A DNA stretch of 64,000 nucleotides. Origin: Hemileia vastatrix. Taxonomy: Eukaryota > Basidiomycota > Pucciniomycetes > Pucciniales > Zaghouaniaceae. Below the pieces are notes generated by a model, which searched no databases, had not been told where the DNA came from, and worked only from the letters and a program-made list of their open reading frames with translations. The stretch lies in the NCBI GenBank assembly GCA_030280995.1, contig JASXTE010000017.1:21505998-21569997 (forward strand), written 5' to 3'. Shown piece by piece: positions 1 through 9,625 of the stretch (position 1 is the first letter of the stretch; each line of letters starts with the position of its first letter). The translations under genes and the position numbers were made by a program.

Positions 1-2
1 TT

Positions 3-2180
3 GATTCAAGTCAGGTTGCAGCTGGGGTGGTTTTGTCTCAGATGGATAAAGCTGGTTACATCAGGCCAGTTAGGTATGAATCTGTAGTATTTACTGAGGT
101 CGAATCAAGATATTCACAAACAAAATTGGAATTATGTGGTGTGGCGAAAATACTGAAGAAACTTCAGCATATTTTGTGGGGGAAACATTTTGAGTTGCAA
201 GTGGATGCGAAATCGTTAATCCAGATTATTAATTCCCCAAGTTTACCAAATGCACCCATGACAAGATGGGTAGCTTTTATTCAACATTTTTCGTTTGATT
301 TAGTTCATTAGCCTGGCAAAACTTTTACTATTCCAGATGGTTTATCAAGGAGACCACCCACAGAAGAAGATTCAGACTCAGAAGAGTTCGATGAAGATAT
401 ACCTATTATCAAAGCCAGCACTAAAGGAGCTGAAGACTTTCCATACCTCCCCCATGAGGTTAAACTGGCAGGACTATTGTGTTTAGATTATGATGATGAC
501 CTCCACCAAGAGGATAAACTGGAAAAATATTTTTTTGTTAATAAAGGTGTTGGAAAAGGTGTAGATAAATTCGGTAGAAAGGAGGTAGAAGAAGATGTGG
601 TGTATGTAGAGGAAGATGGATTGGTAGTGTGGGATAGTAGTAAGTTAAGGAATGGTGTATATGTTGGAGAATTAGAGAATTTAGATAAAAAGGTGGATAA
701 AGAGAAAGAGGTATTTTTGAATATGGTTTACAAAGGATCCAAAGGTTCAGAAGAAAAACGACAACATAGCTCAATTAAAGATTTATTTAGGGGTCAACGA
801 TTATTGGCTTATTCATGTGCAGGTGATATTGGTGATAGAGAAGTCCCTATTAATGTTATATTAATCGATTATCAAGATGAAGTCTGGGGTCAGACTGGTT
901 TTTATTTTTTGTTAGTCAAATATTTGTTGACTTTAGAGAGGCCAGAAGATTGTGAAGACGATGAATGGGTGGCTATCAAGAGGAAGTCATCTACGTTTTA
1001 CCTATCTGTTCAACACTTAATGAGGAGAAGGTATCCAAATTCTCAAGTAGTTATAACTCAACAGAAGGGGCAATAATTTGTTTTGAAATCACTGCATGAA
1101 GATCTCAGACATAGAGGTGTTGGAGAAACGTTTAGAAGAATTTCTGATCGATTTTGGTGGCCTGGCATGAAGATGGCTGTTAAACATTGGGTTCAGTCAT
1201 GCAAAGAATGTCAAAGAGGAATTTATTTAAGGCCAAAAGAACCTGGACCCGCGACCGGTGAATATACGCTCTTTGGAAGAGTTAGTTTAGATGCCGTTCA
1301 TATAAAAGAGGGACGGTATAAATATTTAATTGTGGCAAGAGATGATTTATCTGGTTGGGTAGAGGAAGCACCTCTTATTAATTTAACTGCCAAAAATGTG
1401 GCAGAATTTTTTTTGAATAATTGGGTATATAGGTATGGAGTGATGAAATTGGTAACAGTAGATGGAGGTCCTGAATTTGGGACAGAGTTTAAAGAGGCCG
1501 TATTGAAAGTTGGATCAAAGGTTAGGGTAGAAACCCCATATTATCCTGAAGCTGAAGGCATGGTTGAAAGAGTGCATCAAGTTATCAAGGATGCTTTAGT
1601 TAAAATGTGTGGGACAAGTGCCGAAAAGTGGAGGCACTATTTACCTTTAGTTTTATTTGCTGATCAAATCACTGCCAAAAGGACGACAGGATTTTCACCT
1701 TATGAACTTGTTTTTTGACAGAAAGCAGTTTTACCGGTTGATTTAGAAGCTGAATCATATCTTGGAGTTGACTGGGACACGGTCAAAACTACTGAAGAAT
1801 TATTGTGTGCAAGAATGATGCAGCTAGAAAAGAAAGAAGAATATTTAGAAAAGGCATATTCGCGGATGATGAAGATCCAAAATCAATCAGTCAGATATTG
1901 GGATAAGCGGTTGGCACATCGATTAAGGAAACCTTTGAACCCAGGTGATATGGTCCTGGTGTATAATAGGAGTTTGGAAAGTCAGTGGGGAAAAATTTTT
2001 TCAGATAGGTGGAATGGACCGTATAAAATCAAGGAGCAAGTTTCGGGCGGTTCATATGTGTTAGAAGAGTTGGATGGAGTAGTATTGAAGAAGAGGGTAG
2101 CGGCCAATCAAGTGAAACGGTTCTATCCTAGAGGCACCAGGAGTGCTGAAGTCTTCCTCCGCAATGAGGATAAACTATGA
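3..2180 (+). pseudogene. pol: Gypsy pol C-terminal part: RNase H, integrase (three nonsense codons)
   Basis: A single reading frame runs from the window edge to TGA at 2178-2180 and is interrupted only by stops at 309-311, 1074-1076 and 1716-1718. Comparison with A2 (33676-38014) indicates these replace Lys, Glu and Gly codons. The first part is the end of RNase H. Next comes an acidic linker (EEDSDSEEFDEDIP). The integrase zinc-binding motif follows, HEDLRH...CKECQ, near 1095-1215. The catalytic core is next: Asp in SLDAVHIKEG, Asp in VDGGPEFG, and Glu in YYPEAEGMVER. The tail (GPYKIKEQVSGGSYVLEELDG) is GPY/F-like, with no chromodomain. The last six residues, RNEDKL, are encoded by one copy of the dispersed structured motif. 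Upstream RT is outside the window. Confidence 0.9.
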
Positions 2181-2860
2181 TATCTACGAAATTTTATGGA
2201 TTCCTCCGCAACGAGTATAAACTATCTTCTTTTTTATATCAAAAATACTTTACTATTGTTTCACTGCATATGGGCGACGAAACTATGATGAAACTTAACG
2301 AAATTCAAGAAGACCTTCTTTGAAATTTTCTAAAAACTTAAAATTCTTAAAATATGGGTGAAGATATTGTTGGAAAATTTTAAAAATTTATTGGAAGAAG
2401 TGTTCACAGGTGAACCTTCTTAATTTAAACATTGGCAAGTGTGGGGGTAATTGATGGGCTAGCTGCTCTATACACAATTACCCCATAATGTTCGTTTCCA
2501 AAATTTTCCCTGTTTCCAGTTGAATCCTGGCTTTGTCTTTTAATTTTAGGAAGTCCACTAAGACTATAAACTGGAACGAATCAAGAGACACCACTCTCAA
2601 TGCCGGATTCAAGATTCTTTTATTTTATTTTGTTTTTTGATTTTTTTTATGTTGAATTGTGATTTCTTTTCTTTAATATATATTATGAATTATTGTAAAG
2701 GTGATGCTCACTGGTGGTCTCTAATCATTTTTATAAATTGGAGGGAGCCCACCCAGTGATCATCATTATAAAAATTGTCTTCTAAAAACTTTCATTTATT
2801 TTCTTTTCTTTTCAATTTCTCAAAATTGTGTAACCACATCAAGTTGCACTTGGATGTGGG
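2156..2860 (+). other. Structured 3' region of A1: three conserved hairpins plus motif copies
   Basis: After pol come two copies of the short motif (2156-2178, 2204-2225). Hairpin H1 is next, with GGGGTAATTG at 2444-2453 pairing perfectly with CAATTACCCC at 2475-2484. A further motif copy lies at 2553-2574. Hairpin H2 (2703-2763) has arms around CTCACTGGTGG and CCACCCAGTGA. Hairpin H3 (2834-2859) pairs CCACATCAAG with CTTGGATGTGG. The same blocks in the same order occur on the minus strand in B (13310-14370) and A2 (32640-33710). H1 and H3 show compensatory changes between families, which argues for selection on RNA structure. Function is unknown; packaging, RNA stability or 3'-end formation are possible. 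Confidence 0.7.
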
Positions 2861-2889
2861 TATGATGTCGATGGTATGGCTCATCAAAT

Positions 2890-3250
2890 GGCCCGGGGGA
2901 ATCTTTTAAAATTTTATTTAAAAAAAAATTTTTTTATTACTTTTTTTTATCTTTCTTTTCACATTCGTTTATCTTTCTTTAAAAATTAAATTTTAACTTT
3001 TATTTCAAAACTATCTTTTTTTAAAAAAAAAAAAAAATCTTTTATTTTAAATGGTAAAATAAAAATAAATAAAAAATAAAAAAATAAAAAAAATAAAATA
3101 ATAATAACTAAAAATATATATAAAAAAATAATAATAATAATAAAAAAAAATAAAATAAAATAAAATAAAATAAAATAAAATAAATAAATAAATAAAAAAA
3201 AAAGGTATTTTAGTTTTAGGTAGTTTAGATGTTTATATTTTATTTTTCAA
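2890..3250. repeat. AT-rich low-complexity tract
   Basis: This stretch is almost pure A/T, with runs of A and T and an (AAAAT)n / (AAAT)n simple repeat around 3060-3200. No gene is visible. Similar tracts occupy the same place in A2 (31440-31556, 32450-32600), A3 (43320-43460) and A4 (51220-51360), between H3 and the motif array. The position is therefore a standard part of the family A 3' region. Confidence 0.8.
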
Positions 3251-3288
3251 ACATTATTCAAGAAAGCTACATACCAGGAAGAACACCA

Positions 3289-4301
3289 TCAAGGGTTGTT
3301 ATCTTTTGAAGAATCGAAATTAGAAAAATTAGAAGGACCTTGATTGATTTCCTGGGATTCAAATCTTATTTCACAGTCACGATAGTGTTGAAGCCAGTTG
3401 GCTATTTTGAAAAGATCTCTTAACAGTTGCTCTCTCATCCAAGATTCTGATCTATCAGAGGGCGGGTATCGTTGGAAATAAGCAATAAGGTTATTAAAAT
3501 AAGCAAAAAGCTTTTCAGACACTAGGTGAATTGGAACTCTAGGGAAGCTTGGATTAGGTTCTGGTAGTTCATAAGCTGAATATGAAATTGGAGAACCGGT
3601 GGACGCTTATCAAATTAAAATATCAGCAAATTAAAACCTGAAGATTAAGAAAAAAAAAGAGACAACTAACCTGTGTCAACACTATCATGATCATAGATAA
3701 ACGGCTTGCTTGGTAATGGAGTGGGATTTTTTATGTTTAGAAAAGGATTTTTTATTTTTGATAGATGAGGAGGACTGGTGTTGGATTTGGTGTTTGAAGT
3801 AGATGTTCTGGGCCTTTTGGATGATACAAGAGAAGATGAAGACTGCTGGCTATTATAGGACCTTTTGTGCTTCAAGATGTTGGAAGAAGGAGAAGAATTG
3901 TTAGAAGGTTGAAGCATGGCCCTGGGAGCAGCAAGAGTTCTTGGGGGAGTAGAAGCAAGTCTAGATTGGAGAGAAGGACCCAGAGGATTAGGTGATGGAG
4001 AAAGATTTAAATATGCTGATGGAGAAAAAGGGATGGGATCTTTAGAGGTTAATGGAATAGGGGGTGGAGTAGAAGGTGAAGAAGAAGGAAGAGGTTTGCA
4101 GAAGGCGGCGAAGCTAGTAGCAGTGATGGGGAAAGAACCACAGTTCAAGCCAGAAGATTTTCTTTTCTTCTCATAACAGGATAAACAGGCCCTGTTATAA
4201 GTGTGCTTTTGCCAGTTAAAAGAGAAGATACATTCCCTATGGGTGAAGGCACAGTATTTGCAAGATTGATCAGCTGAAGCAATGAAGTCAGAAGGTTTCA
4301 T
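3289..4301 (-). CDS. Antisense Z-long gene of A1: Zn2Cys6-like protein, two exons, open
   Basis: Exon 1 is 3671-4301 and exon 2 is 3289-3605. The 65-nt intron (3606-3670) has donor GTTAGT, branch-like TGCTGAT and acceptor AAG. Splicing restores phase and gives a 315-residue open protein. N-terminal cysteines at residues 14, 17, 24, 39, 42 and 54 (C-x2-C-x6-C-x14-C-x2-C-x11-C) match a GAL4-type binuclear zinc cluster, except for a long last spacing. A Ser/Pro-rich linker with basic patches (KHKRSYN, SKRPRTS) follows. Exon 2 is predicted helical (EKLFAYFNNLIAYFQRYPP). The gene lies antisense inside the retrotransposon, between the pol 3' hairpins and the motif array; its ATG is about 100 nt from the first array unit. 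A DNA-binding regulator is the natural inference; the target is unknown. The AAG acceptor is less usual than CAG/TAG. Confidence 0.72.
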
Positions 4302-4399
4302 CTTGTTAGGAGATATTTTTTTTTGAAGAAGAAAAACTTGAAACTAGGATGAAGAAAGCTGGTGGCAAAATCTGGGTTCAAGGATAGAGAAGTTGTTAC

Positions 4400-4868
4400 G
4401 TCCACCAAGACCCTAAACTGGGCTGTTATCAAGCTGTTGGGTCCACCATGACCTTAAACTGGATTTCTTATCGATTAAATGTTTGGTCCACCATGACTTT
4501 AAACTGGTAGTTCATTCATTGTTTAGTCCACTATGACTTTAAACTGGAAAATTAATATCTGCAGGATAATTCAACATTCATTGGTCCACTATGGCCTTAT
4601 ACTGGATTACTTGTCGATCAAATGTTTGGTCCACTATGACATTAAACTGGATTAACAAATTTATTCAATCTTTGGTCAAGCCTAGGCCTTATTTAGGAAT
4701 TTATCAAGTTATTTATGCACCTAAACAATCTTTGGTCCACCAAGACCATAAACTGGCAATCGATTATATGTTTGGTCTACCAAGACTTTAAATTGGAATG
4801 TCAATCTTGTTTGGATAAATCAATTCAATCTTTTAATTTATCACTGTCCACTAAGACTCTAAACTGGT
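4400..4868 (+). repeat. Tandem array of the short structured motif (9 copies)
   Basis: Nine imperfect copies start near 4400, 4440, 4482, 4527, 4582, 4629, 4735, 4773 and 4847. Each has GTC (or GTCC), a six-base loop such as CACCAA or CACTAT, GAC, then T-rich sequence and AAACTGG. Spacers of 18-85 nt differ in sequence, so the motif rather than a fixed-length satellite unit is conserved. The array separates Z-long from Z-short and lies just upstream of the Z-long start on the antisense strand. Equivalent arrays are at 30447-31290, 42359-43190, 50258-51090 and 57957-58452. Confidence 0.85.
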
Positions 4869-5453
4869 TATTCAATTATTTCTGGAATTGGGTGCTGATA
4901 AGCTTTAGGATGTTAAAATTTTAGGTGGTGATGATGCTAATGAAAGCATAATGGCTAATTAGGTGAACTTTGTGGCGCTTTAAAATGGTCAAAAGTTGAA
5001 ATTATTATTGGAAGCCTGGAAAAAGTATTTTATGGGTTTGCTGTACAGCAAAGTTTGAAAATTGTGATGAAGGAATCAGAAGTTAGGATGGTAGTTGGAT
5101 TTTAGGGAATGATTTTTTTTTAGTGCCTCAGTGTTAGGCCATTTTTGGTGTGAAGCTTGGAGGACCTTATGGCGAGATTGGAATCATAGAATTTGGCTCA
5201 GTGGGGGCCCTATGAGGTTGGAATCAGGAGTATTCGGCTCATAGGAAGATCCACTCTCTCAATGCTGTGACAAGAAGGAAGACTGGTATATGGGAGTCTG
5301 AAGGGATTCAAACCTTGCTCTCAGTAGTGGAATCATCACAAGATTTATATTATTTTATTTTATGTTATATCAAGCCAGAGAAGAAAGAAAACATCATTTA
5401 TGTTGAAAGTTTAAGAAGACCAAGCAAAAACAAAATTTTATCAAGTTATACTG
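4869..5453. other. Non-coding stretch between motif array and Z-short
   Basis: No convincing gene is seen. The sequence is shared in reverse with A2 (29861-30446), A3 and A4, so it belongs to family A. It includes a direct near-repeat of the type GGAATCA...CGGCTCA around 5185-5240. It may contain the 3' UTR or polyadenylation region of the antisense Z-short gene, which ends at 5454. Short ORFs here do not keep an amino-acid pattern between copies. Confidence 0.6.
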
Positions 5454-6146
5454 TTAGAAAAGATAATTTCTTTGAAATTGTTCAACATCATTATCAAAGC
5501 TTTGCATTAAAATTCTTCTTTTCATGAGGTCTTCATGGTTATTAGCTGGAGTTTCTTGAAAATAGGCCAGCATTTTTCGTTTCAACTCATTAGTAAAGTC
5601 AAGAAAAAGATAGCGATGAAAATTTGGATAATGATTGATATAGTCCGTCTTCACTCTACCAACATCATCAGTGTTGGTTATTTCGACAGCTAGAAGTTCA
5701 AATATGTTATTAAGTCATAGGTTTAGTCAATTTTGATTAAAAGTTTTTTTTAGTAAGATAAATAGGGTCTTACATTTAGAGCCAGGAAACATAGTCTCAG
5801 CAAAGTTAGTTGGGGGTACTGGCGTTATAGGATTAGGATCTTGTGAAGGCAAAATTAGGCCGGGATCCACTGATGAAGATTGAACTTTTGAAGCTATTTT
5901 TGATCTTATTCGTTTTAAGAAGACAGGAATTTTGGATTGCTTTTTAGAAGTTGAGGGATCAGGGAGAGCTGCTGGTCCTAAATATACGTTTGTTTTAGAA
6001 GGAACTATTGGCCAGTTACATTTGACTTTTTTCACACGGCATAAGTTGCAAGCTGTCCTGCCAGGAAGATTAGGGTTGGACATTAAACAAGGTACCTGGT
6101 ATCGAGCGCAGAGTTCACATGGAGAGACAAGTTCTTTGGAAGTCAT
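5454..6146 (-). CDS. Antisense Z-short gene of A1: Zn2Cys6 protein, two exons, open
   Basis: Exon 1 is 5774-6146 and exon 2 is 5454-5689. The 84-nt intron (5690-5773) has donor GTAAGA and acceptor TTCTAG. The spliced frame encodes 202 residues without a stop. Cysteines at residues 10, 13, 20, 33, 36 and 43 give C-x2-C-x6-C-x12-C-x2-C-x6-C, the exact fungal Zn2Cys6 pattern, with basic residues in the second half (CRVKKVKC). A Pro/Ser-rich linker follows, then a C-terminal helical block with LAYFQETPANNHEDLMKRR. The start codon lies about 110 nt inside the polypurine tract and 3' LTR, so antisense transcription probably begins in or near the LTR; CTATAAAAT sits about 25 nt before the ATG. The copy in A2 (29169-29860) has the same exon structure. 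Confidence 0.8.
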
Positions 6147-6255
6147 ATTGATGAAGATGAATTTTATAGTTGATTAAAGAAGATGGTGGTTGAAGGTTAA
6201 AGATGAATATTGTGTTCGACCACTTATGCAAAGTTTTAAGAATGGGGACATTCTC

Positions 6256-6269
6256 AATTGGAGGGAGGA
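6256..6269 (+). promoter_or_regulatory. Polypurine tract of A1
   Basis: AATTGGAGGGAGGA directly abuts the TGTGGTAGCC start of the 3' LTR. The same purine run precedes the LTR in A2 (reverse strand, 29046-29059), A3, A4 and the family B copy B' (59191-59200). In LTR elements this is the primer for plus-strand DNA synthesis. Confidence 0.85.
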
Positions 6270-7365
6270 TGTGGTAGCCTAAAGTTTAGTATGGCACCTA
6301 AGTACGTAAATGGAGTTATTACAGCGTGCAAGATTGGTGTTATTATTTTTATATAAAAGGGTTTTATTTAATTTATTTGAGTTTTAAATATGAAGAAATT
6401 GGTCACGAGCGAATGCCTACACAGAAACAATTTATTTTACGGAGAAAACTTATTTTTACGGTCTGAAAAGTTTATTAGTATCAATTCAAGTCACTCAAGA
6501 ACCTTGGGAAATTTTTCCAGAATTTTTACTATTTTTCTTATATTTTAAAATGAATTTTAAAGTTTTATAGAAATATTTACATTTTCAGAAATTACTTAAC
6601 TTTGATGAATTTTCACGGCGTAATTAGATCTGCGCAGACTACGAAAATTAGTTTGGAATATTAAGGGGAAGTAGCTCTATTATGTGTAATTTTTCTAGAT
6701 TTTTTATTATAGTTTTTAAGGTTCTAATTGAGTCCGGAAGTCCGGACGGACTCCGTACGGACTCCCTACAGGCTCCGGATTGACTCTGGGAGAGCTCTGG
6801 AGGGGAAAACTTAGGCACGTGACTAGGAATACTTAAGAGCATCTCAAACTCGAAATTGAGGGGGGGGACACAACATACAGCTTAATCTTTAACCACCACA
6901 GTCTCATTTTTTATTACTCAACAAATTAAATAATTTGTAATACCCTTATAACTTTATATTTTATATATAACATTTTAGAAATACTACTCAACAATTAAAA
7001 TCACACTTCAATCAGGGTATCATTAGAAAGGTCTTCATCACTGGGACTTGATTATTGCTGTCTCATAAAAATTCAAATTATTATAAAAACATAAAAGTCA
7101 ATCTTTTCAGATCTTTCACTGGTACACCTTAATTGTTGTTATCAGTATTTCTTCCTCAACAGCCACTTTCTTTAAATCTCAATAAGCGTTAATTATTTTA
7201 GAGTTTCATTATTTTCATCAATCAGATCCAAGTAGATTGGTTAGCTTAGTGATTTAGAATTCCCATTTTGTTATTTTTATTGGAAGGACGGGGTTTTCAG
7301 CTAAATCCACACATCTCCTCCGGATTCTGCTTACAGAAAGGCAAGTGTAAGAGTTTACCTTACCA
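6270..7365 (+). repeat. 3' LTR of A1
   Basis: The LTR runs from TGTGGTAGCC to CTTACCA, about 1.1 kb. It matches the LTRs at 27918-29045, 39394-40538, 40599-41694, 47290-48437, 48498-49593, 55192-56284 and 59476-60667. U3 contains a short run of CCGTACGG-type units (about 6727-6785), fewer than in A5. Immediately after the LTR the sequence becomes family B LTR. The end could also be placed two bases later (CCATA). Confidence 0.85.
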
Positions 7366-7732
7366 TACCGATATTGGGTCTGCCGGTATGTGTGTACTAT
7401 CATTGGATAGCCCTGGTTTTTTTCTATATTTTATGTCTTGTAGACATTTTTCATATTCTAAGTTTTAAGGGGTCATGAACTCATTTTTTATTTATAAAAG
7501 ATAGCTGTTTAATTTTGTTTTTCGTGTTTTACGGGCTAACATTAAGTCTTAGGGTTAAGTTCTTAGTACCATTGGATAGAGCTAATTTTTCTCTATATTT
7601 CATGTCACAATGTTGTTATAGTGAAATTCTGTGTTTTAAAGGTTTTAGTAGTCGTAGTTATTTTTTCTAAGTAGATTAGGTGTTTTTATTGGTTTTCTGG
7701 CTTCAGGGAGGCTGTGCTGCTTCAGGAGGCAC
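7366..7732 (+). repeat. Family B LTR fragment
   Basis: The sequence matches internal parts of the B LTRs at 21015-22103 (reverse) and 59201-59475, sharing GATATTGGGTCTGC and GTACTATCATTGGATAG. It is cut on the left by insertion of A1 and on the right by the LTR of element C. The continuation of this LTR was not found after the far end of C (27281), so flanking sequence has been lost or rearranged. Confidence 0.8.
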
Positions 7733-8187
7733 TGTCACCGGGCGACCTACGCACAAGGTCAAGGATGTTCCTGTAAGTGAGTTGAGCAGTTTTAGAGACT
7801 TCTTCGAAGCACAGAGGAATGATTTGAGAAAGTGATTCAAAGATGACTTGAAGGAAGAACTACTGCTTCGAGTTATGTTTGAGAAGGATTCTAATATAAT
7901 TGAAAGGTAATATTAAAATTCTTAAGATCTCACAAAGGGTTGGAAACTCAACAATCAAAGATTTAGGATTTAGAGATGATTTCTGAGAAAATAAAGAAAG
8001 ATACAATAATAATGATTTAACTTAAAAGCTTCTACCACTATTAACTATAAATACGTTTTATAATTTAATTCTAAAGAGTATCAAACCAAAAACCCAACCC
8101 CTTTTATATCCTTTACTTGTCCTCACATTGACCTCATACCCATCCACTATTCCATGCACCACAGACCATTAATATACATCCGTTACA
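7733..8187 (-). repeat. 3' LTR of C
   Basis: It begins (plus-strand reading) TGTCACCGGG and ends about CGTTACA. It is recognised by alignment with the 5' LTR at 26829-27280 through many shared blocks, for example GAAGAACTACTGCTTCGAG and the stretch ending CATCCGTT. The upper edge is inferred, because the 5' copy stops matching three bases earlier and a purine-rich tract follows on the minus strand. Confidence 0.7.
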
Positions 8188-8203
8188 CCTGGACCCTCCT
8201 CAC
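8188..8203 (-). promoter_or_regulatory. Possible polypurine tract of C
   Basis: On the minus strand GTGAGGAGGGTCCAGG directly precedes the inferred LTR start TGTAACGG. It is purine-rich but includes a TCC interruption, so the assignment rests mainly on position. Confidence 0.45.
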
Positions 8204-8633
8204 TAACATCTGTTAACCCCTTAATCCTCCACTAACCATTCCGTCCATGCTCACTACCCCTTAATAACCCACAGACATTTCATAAACGTTTTAATGTACT
8301 ATTATATTAACTATTGCGCTATGCGTTGCTTATTGAGAAAAAAGACTAAGACGCACTATTGAGAGATTGACTAATTTAGATTTAGAGTTTAGGCTAGAGC
8401 GGTTGAATAGTGAGTACACAAAGGAAAGTCACAGTTGCTATGGAGAATTGCTTTCTGCGCTTTGAGTATGGATTTAGACCTCTGTATTATTGATTTAATA
8501 ATCTGCTTTTGCCTCGAGTGTCACGTGGCGCGTTACAGATGCCGAAGTATAAGAACGCGAGCTCCGTTGAGCGTTAAACATACTTCCCATACTAGTTTTC
8601 CTTCTATCTATATTTAATTTTTTTTAATTTACT
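8204..8633. other. Non-coding leader between C 3' LTR and antisense zinc-cysteine gene
   Basis: No ORF or RNA gene is recognised. The plus strand is pyrimidine-rich near 8190-8280, then AT-rich, and leads into the ATG at 8634 through TTTTTTTTAATTTACT. It probably contains the 5' UTR and promoter of the antisense gene. Confidence 0.45.
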
Positions 8634-9625
8634 ATGACAGATTTTCCTACCCCAACTCCCACGCCTCCACACCCTAAAGCAGATGGGGGAATCTTTACAA
8701 AACAATATTCCAATACTTGCACGGCCTGCGAGTCGATGGAATACTTTTGCATAGAAATCAAGGCAACACGAGGTCCTTGCCAGAAGTGCGAATTTCGCCG
8801 ATGGAGAAGGGTGGCGTGTGACGCCTTGTCAAAGAATGCCGAAATCGAGAGTTGGTTCACTAAGAAGAAATATTGGGTGATTCCCAAGACAAAGAAGTAG
8901 TCGAAGACATTTGGGATGTTTAAATTGGGGATGATCAATTGGTGGGAGAAAATGAGGAAGAAGCTGAAGCCGATGTAGCAACATGGTGACTCGGGCTACG
9001 AGCAAGAAGTAAGTGGCCAAAGATGAAGTCGAAGATTTAATTGAGGAGGAAGAGGAAGTCTCCATCTCGAGACGGACCCCGAAGAAGCGACGGGTGGTCA
9101 TCAAGGATGACAAAGAGGAGAAGGAAGTGGCGGTGGAGGTTACTCCAAAATTATTTTTAGTAGCAGACCCTATTTTTGAAGTAAGTCCATTCCCTGATAT
9201 TTTAGAAATCTAGTGACTGATGATCTTGTTTTTAGAATTCAGACATCATCACAGAAGTCCCTATGGTGGAAGCTTTGAATGTAGAAGTGACCATTGTGGA
9301 TCCCACTGCTGTGGAAGTGGTGGTGTCGGTCAAAGATAGATTACCGGTGATTACCTCGAGGGAGGAGATTGAAGAAACCCTCAGTCAGGTGTGGTCAAAG
9401 AAGCCTCGTCAGGTTGGACGAGTGAGATTTATTGAAGACTTGAGTGGCAACATCAATAAGATTGTTGATGCCGCTTCCTTTGACATAGCCGAGGAGCTAC
9501 TGGAAATTGGAGAAGTGATTCCAATAGGAGAGGGGGAAATCTTTGAGAAATGTAGGAAGGAGATAAGGGAAATTTTGGAGAGGATGAAGGGATTAGTTCG
9601 GGAGAAAACAAAAGAGAAAATTTAA
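8634..9625 (+). pseudogene. Antisense zinc-cysteine gene of chromovirus C (broken)
   Basis: The N-terminal piece (8634-8900) has cysteines at residues 29, 32, 39, 49, 52 and 62 (C-x2-C-x6-C-x9-C-x2-C-x9-C), a relaxed Zn2Cys6-like pattern with basic residues (CEFRRWRRVAC). Between 8901 and 9012 the frame is lost through small shifts and stops, although an acidic segment (VGENEEEAEADVAT) can still be read. From 9013 an acidic and basic region (RRTPKKRRVVIKDDKEEKE) runs to a clear 55-nt intron, 9181-9235, with GTAAGT donor, CTGATG branch and TTTTTAG acceptor; splicing keeps phase. Exon 2 (9236-9625) ends in a charged helix (CRKEIREILERMKG). The gene is antisense to C and next to its 3' LTR, as the Z genes are in families A and B. 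Function is unproven. Confidence 0.65.

Larger units (their letters stand above)
1..7365 (+). mobile_element. Ty3/Gypsy LTR retrotransposon, family A, copy A1 (3' portion)
   Basis: The element enters from the left edge of the window in RNase H and runs through integrase, a 4 kb 3' region, a polypurine tract and a 3' LTR. Order: pol end (3-2180), RNA hairpins (2156-2860), antisense Z-long gene (3289-4301), motif array (4400-4868), antisense Z-short gene (5454-6146), polypurine tract, LTR (6270-7365). It is inserted into a family B LTR, whose remainder follows at 7366. It is the most complete view of the family A 3' half here. Its pol carries three nonsense codons, while both antisense genes remain open. 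Confidence 0.9.

Noticed and set aside
309..1718. RIP-type mutation as the cause of the A1 pol stops
   Set aside because: Against A2 the three stops fit A to T and G to T changes rather than C to T, and CpG-type depletion is not evident.
3916..4176. Plus-strand ORF of 86 codons opposite Z-long
   Set aside because: It is the reverse of the low-complexity Ser/Pro-rich coding strand. The minus strand has the Cys pattern and an intron that restores phase.
5267..5527. 86-codon ORF (also at 29787-30047)
   Set aside because: It overlaps Z-short exon 2 on the other strand and is kept only because that region is conserved between copies. It has no start context or domain.
7366..7732. Independent gene or promoter region
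   Set aside because: The whole segment aligns with family B LTR sequence.
8624..9113. Minus-strand ORFs opposite the chromovirus antisense gene
   Set aside because: They are frames shadowing the plus-strand Cys-rich gene and lack conserved motifs.
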